Part shown: piece after piece, positions 51,884 to 61,011 of the stretch | Position numbering within the stretch: position 1 is the first letter of the stretch | How the letters are laid out: each line of letters opens with the position of its first letter | Assembly (NCBI GenBank): GCA_022706085.1 | Contig: JAKJDF010000001.1 | Coordinates: forward strand, 588,674-652,673 | Reading direction: 5' to 3' | DNA: 64,000 bases | DNA from: Candidatus Latescibacterota bacterium | GTDB taxonomy: Bacteria; Latescibacterota; MWCZ01 | The notes under the pieces: model-generated | Seen by the model: the letters and a program-made list of their open reading frames with translations, nothing else | Told to the model about the DNA's origin: nothing | Databases searched by the model: none | Made by a program: the position numbers and the translations under genes

Positions 51884-54800
51884 ATGAGCATGGATATCAG
51901 ACAGGCTTGGGTCGCGGAATGCGACATGGTGATGCAGGGCGCAGCCGTGGCGGCCGACATCAACGGCGACGGCTACGCTGAGTTCATCACCGCGGCGTAT
52001 CAGGCTGTCATCGCGGTGGACCGCACGGGCAAGGAGATGTGGCGGGTTCCCACGAACCAGCGTTACATGACGTGCCCCGCCGTGTTGCAGAGGCCTGGCC
52101 AGCCAGCCCTCATCTATGCCGCCGACATGACGTGGACGACGAAACCGGAGTCCACGCTGAGCTGTATTGACGGCGCCGGGAAGATCGTCTGGCAGGCCAA
52201 GGTCGCGTCGGTGTTCTGGGCCGCCCCCGCGCTTGGGGATGCCAACGGTGACGGGCGCGTAGAACTGGTGCAGGGCGACGCTGCGGGAACGGTGCGCGCG
52301 TTCGATGCGCTGACCGGCACGCTTCTCTGGGAACGGCAGCTCGACGGCGAATGCTCCAGTCCCGGCATCGGCGACCTGAATGGCGACGGCGCACCGGAAA
52401 TCGCCATCGCAACGACGACGGCGCGGCTGTACGTCCTGAACGGCGCGGGCGAGATCGTCGGCGAGAAACTCCTCGGCGGCACGGTGTTCAATCCGGTGGG
52501 CGAGTACGCCGCGTACCGCGTCTGCTCACCCGTGCTTTTCGCCAACTCCCGCGGCGAAGCGCGTCTGATCACGTCCGTGCAGGAGCCGGGCTCCCGCCGG
52601 ATTCTCTGTTTCGACGGCAACCTCGACCTCATATGGGAGCGCGAAACGCCCGGCGGCATCGGCCCCTCAGTGTCCGTGGCGGATTTCGATGGCGATGGCC
52701 GCGCGGATATCTTCGCGCCGGCTCAGTCGGGCAGATTGTTCCGGTTTGACGAAGACGGCCGTGTGTTGTGGGATTTTGACACGCAGGCGTTCTGCTACGC
52801 CCCCGGCGCGATCGTGGACGTGGATGGCGACGGCGCGCTGGAATATGTGCTGTGCACCGAGCTTGGGAAGATCATCGTGTACAACCAGTCGGGTGAGATC
52901 GTCTTCACGCATCAGTGTGATAGCCGCCGCGCCAATCGAACCGCGCCGGCATTCGGGAAGATCGCCGACGGCCCGCGCGGGCTGGCATTTGGCATCACCG
53001 GAAGCGATACGGGGCAGCTCTACTGCTTTACCGTTCCGGCAGGCGCTGATACGCACGTCGAGTGGCAGGACTTCCGCGGCGGCGCGCGTTCCACCGGTTC
53101 GTGGTTCGGCCTGCAGAAAGTCGAAACGGTGCGCATGGAGCCGGAGAACCTCGTGTGGGACGCCGTCCTCACACGCGACGAGATCACATTCCGAGTTACC
53201 AACCCGGCGCCGGAAAAGGAGCCGCTTGAAGCGGAAGCCACGGTGCTTGCTCCGGATGGCGTGCGACAGGGAGCGACCGGCATTATCGCCGGGGAAAAAG
53301 GCGTGCTGAAAATGCCCGTGGCGGTCAGCGCCCCGGGTGCGTACCGGTTCGAATGGTACGCAAAAAAGGCCGATGGGCAGGTTCTTGCATGTGGCTCACG
53401 CACGCTGACGCTTTCACCCTACCGGAACGATCAGGCGCTCGCGCGGAAGGCGGTGGTCGCGCTGCGCGATGCGGTTGCGGGAGTACCGACGGATGCGGGC
53501 TTCGGGGCGGTTCTGCGCGAGGAACTGGCCGCCATCGAGCAGGAGGCAGCCGACCTCGGCGTGTTGCAGCTCGCCGGGGCGGGGTCAGCCTTTTCTGGGG
53601 AAGTGGTGGCACGGACAGGGAAGCTCAACGCCCGGGCAAAACGTGCGCTCGCGCTGGCCGGTCTCGCCCCGTCGGTTCTTTCGGACGCCTACGGGTGCCC
53701 CGTCCTGCCGTTTGAGGGACGCATGTGGGAAAACCTCAACGTGGATGCCGAGCTGCCCGGTCGCGTCTCCGTACCCCTCGCCATCCGTAGACGTTGTGTA
53801 ACGGGTGAGCACGAACCGGTTTCTATCAAACTGCTGAACGTTTCGCCGGACACGGTGATGGTCCGGACGACGGCGGGCGAGACCGCCGGCGGTCTCGTCA
53901 TTACGCCGCATAAGGTGACGCAGGTGCCCACCAACCCTGATTCCGGGACCGTGGTATGGGACCCCATCATTCCGCTTGGAGAAGTGGAGTCGGTGGCCAT
54001 TCCACGCCTGGAAACACGGGAGTTCTGGTTTGACGTGGACGCGACAAAGGCCACCGCGGGCGAGCACACCGCGAAGGTGACGTTCTCCGCCGGCGGGAAA
54101 GAAACGGTGGTCGAAATCGCGTTGCGGGTGCTGCCGTTTGAGATGGGCGGGTACGATGCCATGCGGCTCTGCATGTGGGCGTCGTACAACAAGTACACCG
54201 TCCCGGACCTTCTGGCACACGGCGCTACGGTGTTCCTTACCGGTTTGCCGCCCGCGAAGGCGGTGGAGCAGGACGGACGGACGCGCCTGGAGGTGGATTT
54301 CGCCGCCATGGACCAGTTCCTCGCGCCGCTGGAAGGGCACGATGTCTTCCTTCTGCTGACCGGGTTGCCGCAGGTCGGGGTCGGCGAGGATGATCCCTCC
54401 TACGTTGCCCGCCTTGCGGATTACTTCGAGCAGGTCATGTCCCACCTCGCCGCGAAGGGCATTCCCGAGGAGCATGTCGCGCTCTATACCTGGGACGAAG
54501 TCGGCGGCAACGGGTGGGATGCCGTACGGCGCTACGTGGCCTTCGGGAAGCTGGTGCTGAAGGCGCGGCCGACGATCAAGTTCTACGTGAACGGCGGCGG
54601 TGATCTGCCGATGTTCGAGGAGCTGGTGGAAATCGCCGCGATCTGGTCGCCCGCGTTCTTCATGCTCGATGACGACACCCCGGTGATGCGCTATCTGTGG
54701 GACACGAAGAAGACCATGTGGACGTATAACTGCGCCTACATGTACGCCCGCCCCATGGGATGGAACACCAAGGCCATCAACATCGTGGGAGAGTTCCGCA

Positions 54801-55213
54801 TGCAGGCGGTGTTTGCCGTGCGGTACGGCGCCACCGGTATCGGCTACTGGTGCTACAACCATGGCGAATCCATGTGGAACCCCGTCCACGCGGAATACCC
54901 GATCGTCTACCAGACCAGCCCCGACGGTCCGGTAACCTCCTCACGTCGGTGGGAGGCAGTGAGAGAGAGCGTGGAGGATTCGCGCATCGTCGTTGCCCTG
55001 CGCGACAGACTCGCCGATGCTTCGGTCAGCGACACGGCGAAAGAGAAGATTCGACACCTGCTTGAGGAGACACTGCCCCGGCTGGCGGACAAGTCACTCA
55101 CGGAGATGCATCTCGGTACCGCGCCGTACGTGCTGGACGACACGAATAACGACTCAGTCGTGGCGGCGTTCCGCGAGGAGCTGCTTGATTGCGTGGAACT
55201 CGTTTCGGGGTGA
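51884..55213 (+). CDS. FG-GAP-propeller protein with DUF4091/glycoside-hydrolase-like domain
   Basis: The 1109-residue protein starts with a propeller of FG-GAP/VCBS-like Ca-binding blades (DINGDGYAEF, DANGDGRVEL, DLNGDGAPEI, DFDGDGRADI, DVDGDGALEY; about residues 20-330). An Ig-like and helical middle follows. The C-terminal TIM-barrel-like region (about 740-1090) has the DUF4091 look, with YTWDEVGGNGWDAV and YCNHGESMW-type segments carrying candidate acidic residues. No signal peptide is present. It is probably a polysaccharide-active enzyme. The ATG follows AGGAG. It heads a run with a UroD-like gene and an alpha-L-fucosidase. Confidence 0.7.
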   Translation: MSMDIRQAWVAECDMVMQGAAVAADINGDGYAEFITAAYQAVIAVDRTGKEMWRVPTNQRYMTCPAVLQRPGQPALIYAADMTWTTKPESTLSCIDGAGKIVWQAKVASVFWAAPALGDANGDGRVELVQGDAAGTVRAFDALTGTLLWERQLDGECSSPGIGDLNGDGAPEIAIATTTARLYVLNGAGEIVGEKLLGGTVFNPVGEYAAYRVCSPVLFANSRGEARLITSVQEPGSRRILCFDGNLDLIWERETPGGIGPSVSVADFDGDGRADIFAPAQSGRLFRFDEDGRVLWDFDTQAFCYAPGAIVDVDGDGALEYVLCTELGKIIVYNQSGEIVFTHQCDSRRANRTAPAFGKIADGPRGLAFGITGSDTGQLYCFTVPAGADTHVEWQDFRGGARSTGSWFGLQKVETVRMEPENLVWDAVLTRDEITFRVTNPAPEKEPLEAEATVLAPDGVRQGATGIIAGEKGVLKMPVAVSAPGAYRFEWYAKKADGQVLACGSRTLTLSPYRNDQALARKAVVALRDAVAGVPTDAGFGAVLREELAAIEQEAADLGVLQLAGAGSAFSGEVVARTGKLNARAKRALALAGLAPSVLSDAYGCPVLPFEGRMWENLNVDAELPGRVSVPLAIRRRCVTGEHEPVSIKLLNVSPDTVMVRTTAGETAGGLVITPHKVTQVPTNPDSGTVVWDPIIPLGEVESVAIPRLETREFWFDVDATKATAGEHTAKVTFSAGGKETVVEIALRVLPFEMGGYDAMRLCMWASYNKYTVPDLLAHGATVFLTGLPPAKAVEQDGRTRLEVDFAAMDQFLAPLEGHDVFLLLTGLPQVGVGEDDPSYVARLADYFEQVMSHLAAKGIPEEHVALYTWDEVGGNGWDAVRRYVAFGKLVLKARPTIKFYVNGGGDLPMFEELVEIAAIWSPAFFMLDDDTPVMRYLWDTKKTMWTYNCAYMYARPMGWNTKAINIVGEFRMQAVFAVRYGATGIGYWCYNHGESMWNPVHAEYPIVYQTSPDGPVTSSRRWEAVRESVEDSRIVVALRDRLADASVSDTAKEKIRHLLEETLPRLADKSLTEMHLGTAPYVLDDTNNDSVVAAFREELLDCVELVSG

Positions 55214-55235
55214 ACGCTCAGGACGGGGATGCCGT

Positions 55236-56309
55236 GTGACCGGACGGGAACGGCTGCAGGCGATCCTTCGGAAACAGCCGAAGGAAGGCCTTGCATGGAC
55301 CACCCTCGTGGATAACGCCACGCTGACGCTTCTGCCGAAGCACCTGCGCGGAAACGGCGGGATTGATTTCTACAAGCACCTCGGGTGCGATATTTTCCTC
55401 CTGAACGGCTGGAACACGCCGCACGATCTGCGCTCTCCGGTACATCAATGGCCGGCGAGCGTGGAGGTGTCCGTCGAATGGGACGCAAACACGGCGACGA
55501 CCCGCTGGAAAACCCCGCGCGGTGAACTCACGGGAATCAACCGGAACGGACATCCAGTCAAGTATCCGGTGGATTCCCTCGAGGCGGTGCGCATCTACAC
55601 CGAGATGTGGGAAGGTGCCGCGTTCCATCCGTTCGACGACCGCCCGGCGCTTTCTGAACTGGACCAGCTCATCGGCGAATGCGGCGTTGTTACACGGTTC
55701 TGGGGGCCCTCAACCATCCCCCGACTGCTCGAACAGGACATGGGCACGCAGCATTTCTATTACCTGCTGGCGGACCATCCGGACGACATGCGAACGCTGA
55801 TCCGGACCATTCACGGGCGGGAGCTCGAGGCCTTCAGACTGCTCGCGGAGGGCCCCTGGGAATCCGTGACCCTCGTGGAGAACACCAGCACGTATTACAT
55901 CAGCCCGGCCGTGTACCGAGAGTTCAACATGCCGCATCAACGGGATTTCGTGGACGTGGTGAAAAAAGCCGGAAAAACGGCCCTGCTGCACATGTGCGGG
56001 CATGTGCGCCGGATACTCGATCTGATCGGGCAAACCGGATGCGACGGCATTCACGTGCTCACGCCGCCGCCGACGGGCGACACGCCGTGGGAAGATGCAC
56101 TTGACGTCCTTGGTGAAGACACCATCATTTTTGGAGCGCTCGATCCCACCGTTTTTGTCGCAGGGGACGTTGAAGAAATCGCACCATCACTTGACAGATT
56201 GGTAACTTCGCGGCTCAGAGGGGCGAACTTCGTGCTGTGCCCGTTCGCAGATGGTATACCGGTTCCGCTGGAACGATTCCTCGCGGTGAGCGCGTGGGTG
56301 AAAAAGTAG
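55236..56309 (+). CDS. Uroporphyrinogen decarboxylase-like (MtaA-type) protein
   Basis: The 357-residue TIM-barrel protein opens with TGRERLQAILRKQP, the URO-D superfamily N-terminal helix. LLHMCGHVRRILD near residue 248 holds the His-x-Cys zinc pair of MtaA/MtbA-type corrinoid methyltransferases, and GADGIHVLTPPPTGDTPW-like sequence follows. Methyl or other C1 transfer is likelier than heme synthesis. The start is GTG 55236 with GGGGAT upstream; the frame also extends upstream, but only inside the previous gene. It sits between two polysaccharide-type genes, as the other member does near a deacetylase, so a role in demethylation of methylated sugars is worth asking. Confidence 0.72.
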   Translation: MTGRERLQAILRKQPKEGLAWTTLVDNATLTLLPKHLRGNGGIDFYKHLGCDIFLLNGWNTPHDLRSPVHQWPASVEVSVEWDANTATTRWKTPRGELTGINRNGHPVKYPVDSLEAVRIYTEMWEGAAFHPFDDRPALSELDQLIGECGVVTRFWGPSTIPRLLEQDMGTQHFYYLLADHPDDMRTLIRTIHGRELEAFRLLAEGPWESVTLVENTSTYYISPAVYREFNMPHQRDFVDVVKKAGKTALLHMCGHVRRILDLIGQTGCDGIHVLTPPPTGDTPWEDALDVLGEDTIIFGALDPTVFVAGDVEEIAPSLDRLVTSRLRGANFVLCPFADGIPVPLERFLAVSAWVKK

Positions 56310-56346
56310 AAAGGTACCGGACAGGACAACTGACAGGGGAGACCCC

Positions 56347-57558
56347 ATGAAAGATCACGCCCAGAACGACCGCCTTGCATGGTGGCGAGAAGCACGTTTC
56401 GGCATGTTCATCCACTTCGGTGTGTACGCGGTATCCGGCCACGGCGAATGGGATTACTACTACGAACACATCCCGCAGGATGAGTATGTCCGGCTCGCGG
56501 ACCGATTCGTTCCGGAGCACTACAATCCGCGGGAATGGGTCCGAATTGCGCAGGACGCCGGCATGCGTTACATGGTGATGGTGACGCGGCACCACGACGG
56601 GTTCTGCATGTATGACAGCAAAGTGTCTGATTTCACCTCGACGAAGCGCGCAGCGAAGAGGGATTTCATCGCCGAGTTCGCGGAAGCGTGCCATTCGGCG
56701 GGTATGCGCATGGGGCTCTACTACTCGCTCGTGGACTGGCGCTTCCCCGGCGCGCTGTTCAACATCCCGCGGCAACCGGACGAGGTGTACGCCCCCATGG
56801 TGGAGCAGGCACATGCGCAGGTCCGGGAAATCCTCACGAACTACGGCAAGGTAGATATCCTGTGGTACGACATGGCGGTTCCTGCCGGGGTGTGGCGCGC
56901 TGAAGAGCTCAACGCCATGGCGCGGGAACTGCAACCGGACATCTTAATCAACAACCGCGCGGGCACCCCGGAAGACTTCGGCACGCCGGAAAACGCCATC
57001 GTGCCGGAAAAGCGCGCGTGGGAAGCGTGTTACACCATGAACGAGACGTGGGGGTACGCCGAGGGAGACCGCAACTGGAAATCCGCGAACCAGCTCATCT
57101 ACCTCCTCGCGACGTGCGCTTCCGGCGGCGGCAACCTGTTGCTGAATGTCGGCCCGGAACCGGACGGGCGTTTCCCACGCGAGGCGGTGGACCGCCTGCG
57201 CCAGGTGGGCGCGTGGATGCGCACCAATGGCGCGGCGATCTACGGGGCGCAGCCGTCGCCCGTCACCGCGCCTGCGCTGGGGTGGGGAACGTACGCCGGA
57301 GGCAAGGTGTATCTGATCATCCTCCGCTGGCCGGGGTCAACGGTACCGTTCGCGTGGTGCGCGAACAAGGTGCTGAAGGCAAAACTACTTATCACCGGCG
57401 AGGAGGCGCGCATCGAGCAGAAGGGCGACCGCGTCTGGCTTCACGGATTTCCGGAATACCCACCGGACAACCTGCCCTCAGTGATCGAGTTGACCCTCGA
57501 CGGGGAGCCGAAGGCCGCAGTGCCATCCTTCGGGCTTGGGGATACGCGCGAGACGTGA
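56347..57558 (+). CDS. Alpha-L-fucosidase (glycoside hydrolase family 29)
   Basis: The 403-residue enzyme has the GH29 hallmarks: WWREARFGMFIHFGVY at the start, TRHHDGF (80-86), and VDILWYD (169-175) with Asp175 as the likely nucleophile. SANQLIYLLATCASGGGNLLLNVGP follows as in retaining fucosidases. It should release alpha-L-fucose from fucosylated glycans, including fucoidan-like material. No signal peptide is present, so it is cytoplasmic. GGGGAGACCCC lies before the ATG. It sits in one block with the DUF4091-type gene and the UroD-like gene. The sulfatase at 27438 fits the same polymer type. Confidence 0.93.
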   Translation: MKDHAQNDRLAWWREARFGMFIHFGVYAVSGHGEWDYYYEHIPQDEYVRLADRFVPEHYNPREWVRIAQDAGMRYMVMVTRHHDGFCMYDSKVSDFTSTKRAAKRDFIAEFAEACHSAGMRMGLYYSLVDWRFPGALFNIPRQPDEVYAPMVEQAHAQVREILTNYGKVDILWYDMAVPAGVWRAEELNAMARELQPDILINNRAGTPEDFGTPENAIVPEKRAWEACYTMNETWGYAEGDRNWKSANQLIYLLATCASGGGNLLLNVGPEPDGRFPREAVDRLRQVGAWMRTNGAAIYGAQPSPVTAPALGWGTYAGGKVYLIILRWPGSTVPFAWCANKVLKAKLLITGEEARIEQKGDRVWLHGFPEYPPDNLPSVIELTLDGEPKAAVPSFGLGDTRET

Positions 57559-57592
57559 TGGCGCAAAGGTGCGGCGGTCGGGTTTGAGCCAA

Positions 57593-57614
57593 GGGCAGGC
57601 AGGAATGCCTGCCC
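57593..57614. repeat. Palindromic repeat GGGCAGGC/GCCTGCCC
   Basis: GGGCAGGC (57593-57600) and GCCTGCCC (57607-57614) form an 8-bp perfect inverted repeat between convergent genes, with no T-run. It may be a bidirectional terminator or a REP-like element. Confidence 0.4.
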
Positions 57615-57738
57615 CGCCGCTGGTCATGCCGGGGCCTGCAGGGGAATGCGGGGCTATTTTTCAACGTAGTTCGCGCACGTGGTTCCAGCGTTCCGGTGCG
57701 TGGGGCACGCATTCCTGCCGTTGGCGTGCAGACCATTC

Positions 57739-57766
57739 CGTCATTCCCGCGACGGCGGGAATCCGG
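57739..57766 (+). repeat. Dispersed palindromic repeat (TCATTCCCGCG...CGGGAATCC)
   Basis: One of five copies in the window of an inverted repeat built on TCATTCCCGC and GCGGGAATCC. The arms pair to a 7-8-bp hairpin. It lies between the fucosidase gene and the convergent MFS gene. Confidence 0.6.
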
Positions 57767-57791
57767 AAGAAGAACGGGGCGAAAACGCCTC

Positions 57792-59102
57792 CTACCCGGC
57801 GTCCTCCTCCCGTGCACGGGCGGCACCTCTTCCCACATTGACCACGAGCAACAGCGCACTGCCCACTACGAAGAACACGATCAGCGCGAGGATTCCCGCG
57901 CGCATGCTTCCCGTGATGTCCCGCGCGAGGCCGAACACGAGCGGCCCGAGGAACGACGAAAATCGGCTGCTCACCGCGAGGAACCCGTAGAACTCCGCCG
58001 CCCGCGACTGTGGGATCAGCGCGCCGTACAGCGAACGGCTGATCGCCTGGCTGCCGCCCAGCACCAGCCCGACGCAGGCGCCCAGCACCCAGAACTCCAC
58101 GGCGCTGGCGATGCGCCATGCCATGATGACGACGCCCGACCAGATGGTGAGACTGATGAGCAGCGCCCGCTTGGAACCCAGCCGCTCGGCAACCCACCCG
58201 AAAAAGAGTGAACCCGGTATCCCGATGGCCTGAATCAGCACCAGCACGCCCATCAGCGTGGTCGTGTCGAGCCTGAGCGTTTCCTTGGCGTACGGCACCG
58301 CCATCACGATCACCGTCTGGATGCCGTCATTGAACACGAGGAAGGCAAGAAGGTACAGGGAAAGGTCACGGAACCGTGTGATGCGCCGGAGCGTCATCCA
58401 CGTGGTGCGGAAGGCGTCCCGGACGATCCGGGAGCCGTGTGTCCTCTCTTCCCTCGGTCGTTCCCGCACCCAGAGCATCGTCGGGATACTGAACAGCGCC
58501 CACCAGAGCCCGACTACCAGGAAGCTGAGACGAATACCCCACTCCTGCGACGGAATTCCGAACCACTCCGGATGCGAGATCATCAGCAGGTTGATGACGA
58601 ACACCGTCCCGCCGCCAAGATAGCCCGCCGCGAAACCTTTGCCGGATACCGAGTCCATTTTTCCGGGCGGTGCGACGTCGAGCAGCAGCGCGTTCAGAAA
58701 GGTGCTGCTGCCCACGGAGCCGATGTTTGCGACGCAGAAAAGCCCTGATGCGAGGAGGTAATCACCGGTGCCCACAAACACCAGCAGCGCGCTGAAGAGC
58801 GCCCCGGTATACCCGAAAACACCGAGGAAGAGCTTCCTTCGGCCTCCCGAATCCGCCAGAGCGCCCAGCACCGGCGAAGGGAGAGCGATCAGCATTGTGG
58901 AGAAGCTGATCGTATACGCCCAGAGGCTGGATGCCGCAGTGGTGAACCGGATCGGGCCGAACGACACGACGATGCCGCCCTGGGGAGCGATGGAGAGATA
59001 GTAGACGGGCAGGATGGCAACGAGGATGGAGGTGGCAAAGGCCGACTCCGCGAAATCATAAAACGCCCAGCCGAGGATGGAGCGACGCGAACGGGGATCC
59101 AC
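57792..59102 (-). CDS. UMF1-type MFS transporter
   Basis: The 436-residue protein opens with SILGWAFYDFAESAFAT, the mark of the UMF1/Atg22-type MFS group, and has about twelve membrane segments. GALADSGGRRK lies near residue 83 (MFS loop 2-3 motif), with a related AERLGSKRA later. The start is GTG 59102, supported by AGGAGG seven bases upstream. A longer frame upstream to 59330 reads through repeat sequence and is not a signal. It may export or import a small product of the nearby hydrolases; the substrate is unknown. It converges on the fucosidase gene. Confidence 0.82.
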   Translation of the reverse strand: MDPRSRRSILGWAFYDFAESAFATSILVAILPVYYLSIAPQGGIVVSFGPIRFTTAASSLWAYTISFSTMLIALPSPVLGALADSGGRRKLFLGVFGYTGALFSALLVFVGTGDYLLASGLFCVANIGSVGSSTFLNALLLDVAPPGKMDSVSGKGFAAGYLGGGTVFVINLLMISHPEWFGIPSQEWGIRLSFLVVGLWWALFSIPTMLWVRERPREERTHGSRIVRDAFRTTWMTLRRITRFRDLSLYLLAFLVFNDGIQTVIVMAVPYAKETLRLDTTTLMGVLVLIQAIGIPGSLFFGWVAERLGSKRALLISLTIWSGVVIMAWRIASAVEFWVLGACVGLVLGGSQAISRSLYGALIPQSRAAEFYGFLAVSSRFSSFLGPLVFGLARDITGSMRAGILALIVFFVVGSALLLVVNVGRGAARAREEDAG

Positions 59103-59273
59103 GCGAATGCCTCCTGATGTGGGGGCGGGAGGAGCGGAACGGAACAAACCCAGCGGAAAGAATACGAAAAGGGGGAGACCGGAACGAAAGCAGCCATCGG
59201 GAGGGAAGACGGGCCGGACGCGTTTCTTTCGGCCCCCAGGCACCTGCCCGACATCCCAAGGGAGAAAAGCGGA

Positions 59274-59299
59274 GTCATTCCCGCGAAGGCGGGAATCCA
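59274..59299 (+). repeat. Dispersed palindromic repeat (GTCATTCCCGCG...CGGGAATCCA)
   Basis: Second close copy of the GTCATTCCCGCGAAGG-type inverted repeat, in the gap between the UMF1-type transporter and the flavodoxin-like gene. Confidence 0.6.
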
Positions 59300-59353
59300 A
59301 GCCGACGGAATGGACAGGGTAGAAACGCAACGGCGGTTTGGGGACAAACCGCC

Positions 59354-60124
59354 CTACCTCACCCGTGCCGAGTGGGCGGCGACTCGATCGAAAGCCGCTC
59401 CCGCGACGCGTTTGAACGCATTCAGGCGAACCGGGTAGTAATACGAGGACTCAAACCAGCCCTTATCGCGGTAATACCGGTAATCGCAAAAGCTTTCGTC
59501 GAGCATGCGCCTCACGCTTGTGCGCTGCATGCGGAAAAGCATCAGCTTGAGCAGTGACGGGGAAGGGAACCGTGGTCCCCCGAGCAATTGGAGGAAACGC
59601 CTGCTCTGCGATTCGAGCAACCTGTCGTTCTTCTGCAGCTGTTTGTCCGTCATCGGCTCCAGCGAGGTGAGGCACGTCCCTTTGACGGTGGTGAACCCGA
59701 GGCCGTTTCCCACCAGATCAAGGTAAGACACGATCTTCGACCCGCCGAAGATGCCCTGAACAACGATGCTCGTGAAAACCTTGCCGAAAAATCTCGGACG
59801 ATGGAAGACGAAACCGAGCCTATCCAGAAACACTTTCGTGATGGCCGAGACCTGAAAGGAATAGTTCGGGCTGGCAAGCACAACCCCGTCCGCCGCCATC
59901 ATTTTCTCTAGGAGCAGGTCACGATCATCCTTAGAAGGGCACGAGCCCTCCCCCTGGTTGAAGCACAGGATGCAGCCGCGGCAGATTTCCAGATGCTGTT
60001 CGCTCAGCCGAACGATTTCGCACTCTACCTCGCCCAGCGCCTGCAGCTTGCGCAGGAATTGCTCTGCAGCGTTTTGCGTGTGCTTCCTCCGCGCACTGCC
60101 GACGAACACCACGACTTTTTTCAT
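59354..60124 (-). CDS. NAD(P)H-dependent flavin/iron-sulfur flavoprotein-type oxidoreductase
   Basis: The 256-residue protein starts KKVVVFVGSARRKHTQNAAEQF, a flavodoxin-fold FMN-binding start. CRGCILCF near residue 49, followed by a later Cys, suggests an iron-sulfur flavoprotein. ASPNYSFQVSA near residue 86 completes the family pattern. The C-terminus adds about 70 residues. It should shuttle electrons with FMN, but its partner is unknown. ATG 60124 is chosen because GGAGAGGAG lies just upstream. It lies 106 bp downstream of the beta-sandwich gene on the same strand, so the two may share a transcript. Confidence 0.8.
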   Translation of the reverse strand: MKKVVVFVGSARRKHTQNAAEQFLRKLQALGEVECEIVRLSEQHLEICRGCILCFNQGEGSCPSKDDRDLLLEKMMAADGVVLASPNYSFQVSAITKVFLDRLGFVFHRPRFFGKVFTSIVVQGIFGGSKIVSYLDLVGNGLGFTTVKGTCLTSLEPMTDKQLQKNDRLLESQSRRFLQLLGGPRFPSPSLLKLMLFRMQRTSVRRMLDESFCDYRYYRDKGWFESSYYYPVRLNAFKRVAGAAFDRVAAHSARVR

Positions 60125-60230
60125 CGTCGTCTCCTCTCCTGTCGCCGCGCGGGAAGAAACCGAGGCCCGTCCGGCGTCCACGCTGTCCGCTGTTTCTACA
60201 CGCCAGCCGCCCGCGGGCGTCCCACAAGCC

Positions 60231-61004
60231 CTACGCACCCTCGAGGCCGCGCAACATCCCCTCCAGCGACGCCCGATCTCCCTCATGCATGCCGATCCGG
60301 CCCCGGATGGACGCTGTTTCGCCCGCCACCAACCGTTCTGCAACAAACGGCTCCAGATGCATGCACGCGTTGCCCGGAAAAGGCGCGCACCAGCGGCAGG
60401 GCGCATCCCACCACTGATAGAACCAGAGCCCGCCGTCGGCACTTTCCACGGCGCACGCACTGGCCTCAGGCACCTGGCTCGGGGTGAAACTGTACAACGG
60501 CACTTTCGTGGAATCGGGTGCGTCGGGTGTCGGGTGCATCGGAATCCACCCGCGCCGGGTGAATGCCACCAGCCGGCGCGGCGTCAGCACATCGTACCAG
60601 TACCGCCCCTGTTCCGTGCGGTCGAGCGGTACGCCGGGAATGAACCGCGCGTTGCTCCAGCCCGGTTCACCCGGCAGGTGGGTTACACCGGCACAGATGT
60701 TCGCCCAGACGTCGGAGATGGCAGATTCGCCGACGTTGCGGACAGTCAGCGTGACACCGATGGCTGACGGTTCGGTATTCACGCGGACACCGATTTCCAG
60801 TTGCCCGCCGACGGTGAACTGCCCGGAAAGGCCGAACTCGTCCCCGCGCCATTTGCCCGGTATCACGTGGAACGCACCCGTGTGCTCAACGCCTTCCCCA
60901 CGCACCCATTCGGGCAAAAGGACTCGAAACGAGGGCGCCGTGTCGTCGCCGAGGAACACGTCGAAATCGGCGCAATCTGATGTCTGCGCGTGGAGTCGTG
61001 TCAC
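60231..61004 (-). CDS. Unknown beta-sandwich protein coupled to a PHP hydrolase
   Basis: This 257-residue product is not a family I recognise. It has no signal peptide and is beta-rich throughout (VFLGDDTAPSFRVLLPEWVR, VGGQLEIGVRVNTEPSAIGV). Several Trp-rich turns (LWFYQWWDAPCRWCAPF) and a His-containing segment (NACMHLEPFVAERLVAG) suggest a ligand- or sugar-binding fold. GTG 61004 starts 8 bp downstream of the stop of the PHP gene, so translation is probably coupled. The pair may act on one substrate, but no catalytic motif is visible here. Confidence 0.55.
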   Translation of the reverse strand: MTRLHAQTSDCADFDVFLGDDTAPSFRVLLPEWVRGEGVEHTGAFHVIPGKWRGDEFGLSGQFTVGGQLEIGVRVNTEPSAIGVTLTVRNVGESAISDVWANICAGVTHLPGEPGWSNARFIPGVPLDRTEQGRYWYDVLTPRRLVAFTRRGWIPMHPTPDAPDSTKVPLYSFTPSQVPEASACAVESADGGLWFYQWWDAPCRWCAPFPGNACMHLEPFVAERLVAGETASIRGRIGMHEGDRASLEGMLRGLEGA

Positions 61005-61011
61005 GGCATGT

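Noticed and set aside
54993-55235. N-terminal extension of the second UroD-like protein
   Set aside because: The extension lies wholly inside the preceding gene in another frame and is Arg/Cys-rich; the family start is at 55236.
59103-59330. N-terminal extension of the UMF1-type transporter
   Set aside because: It reads through a dispersed repeat (LDSRLRGNDS-type translation) and ignores the AGGAGG-led GTG at 59102.
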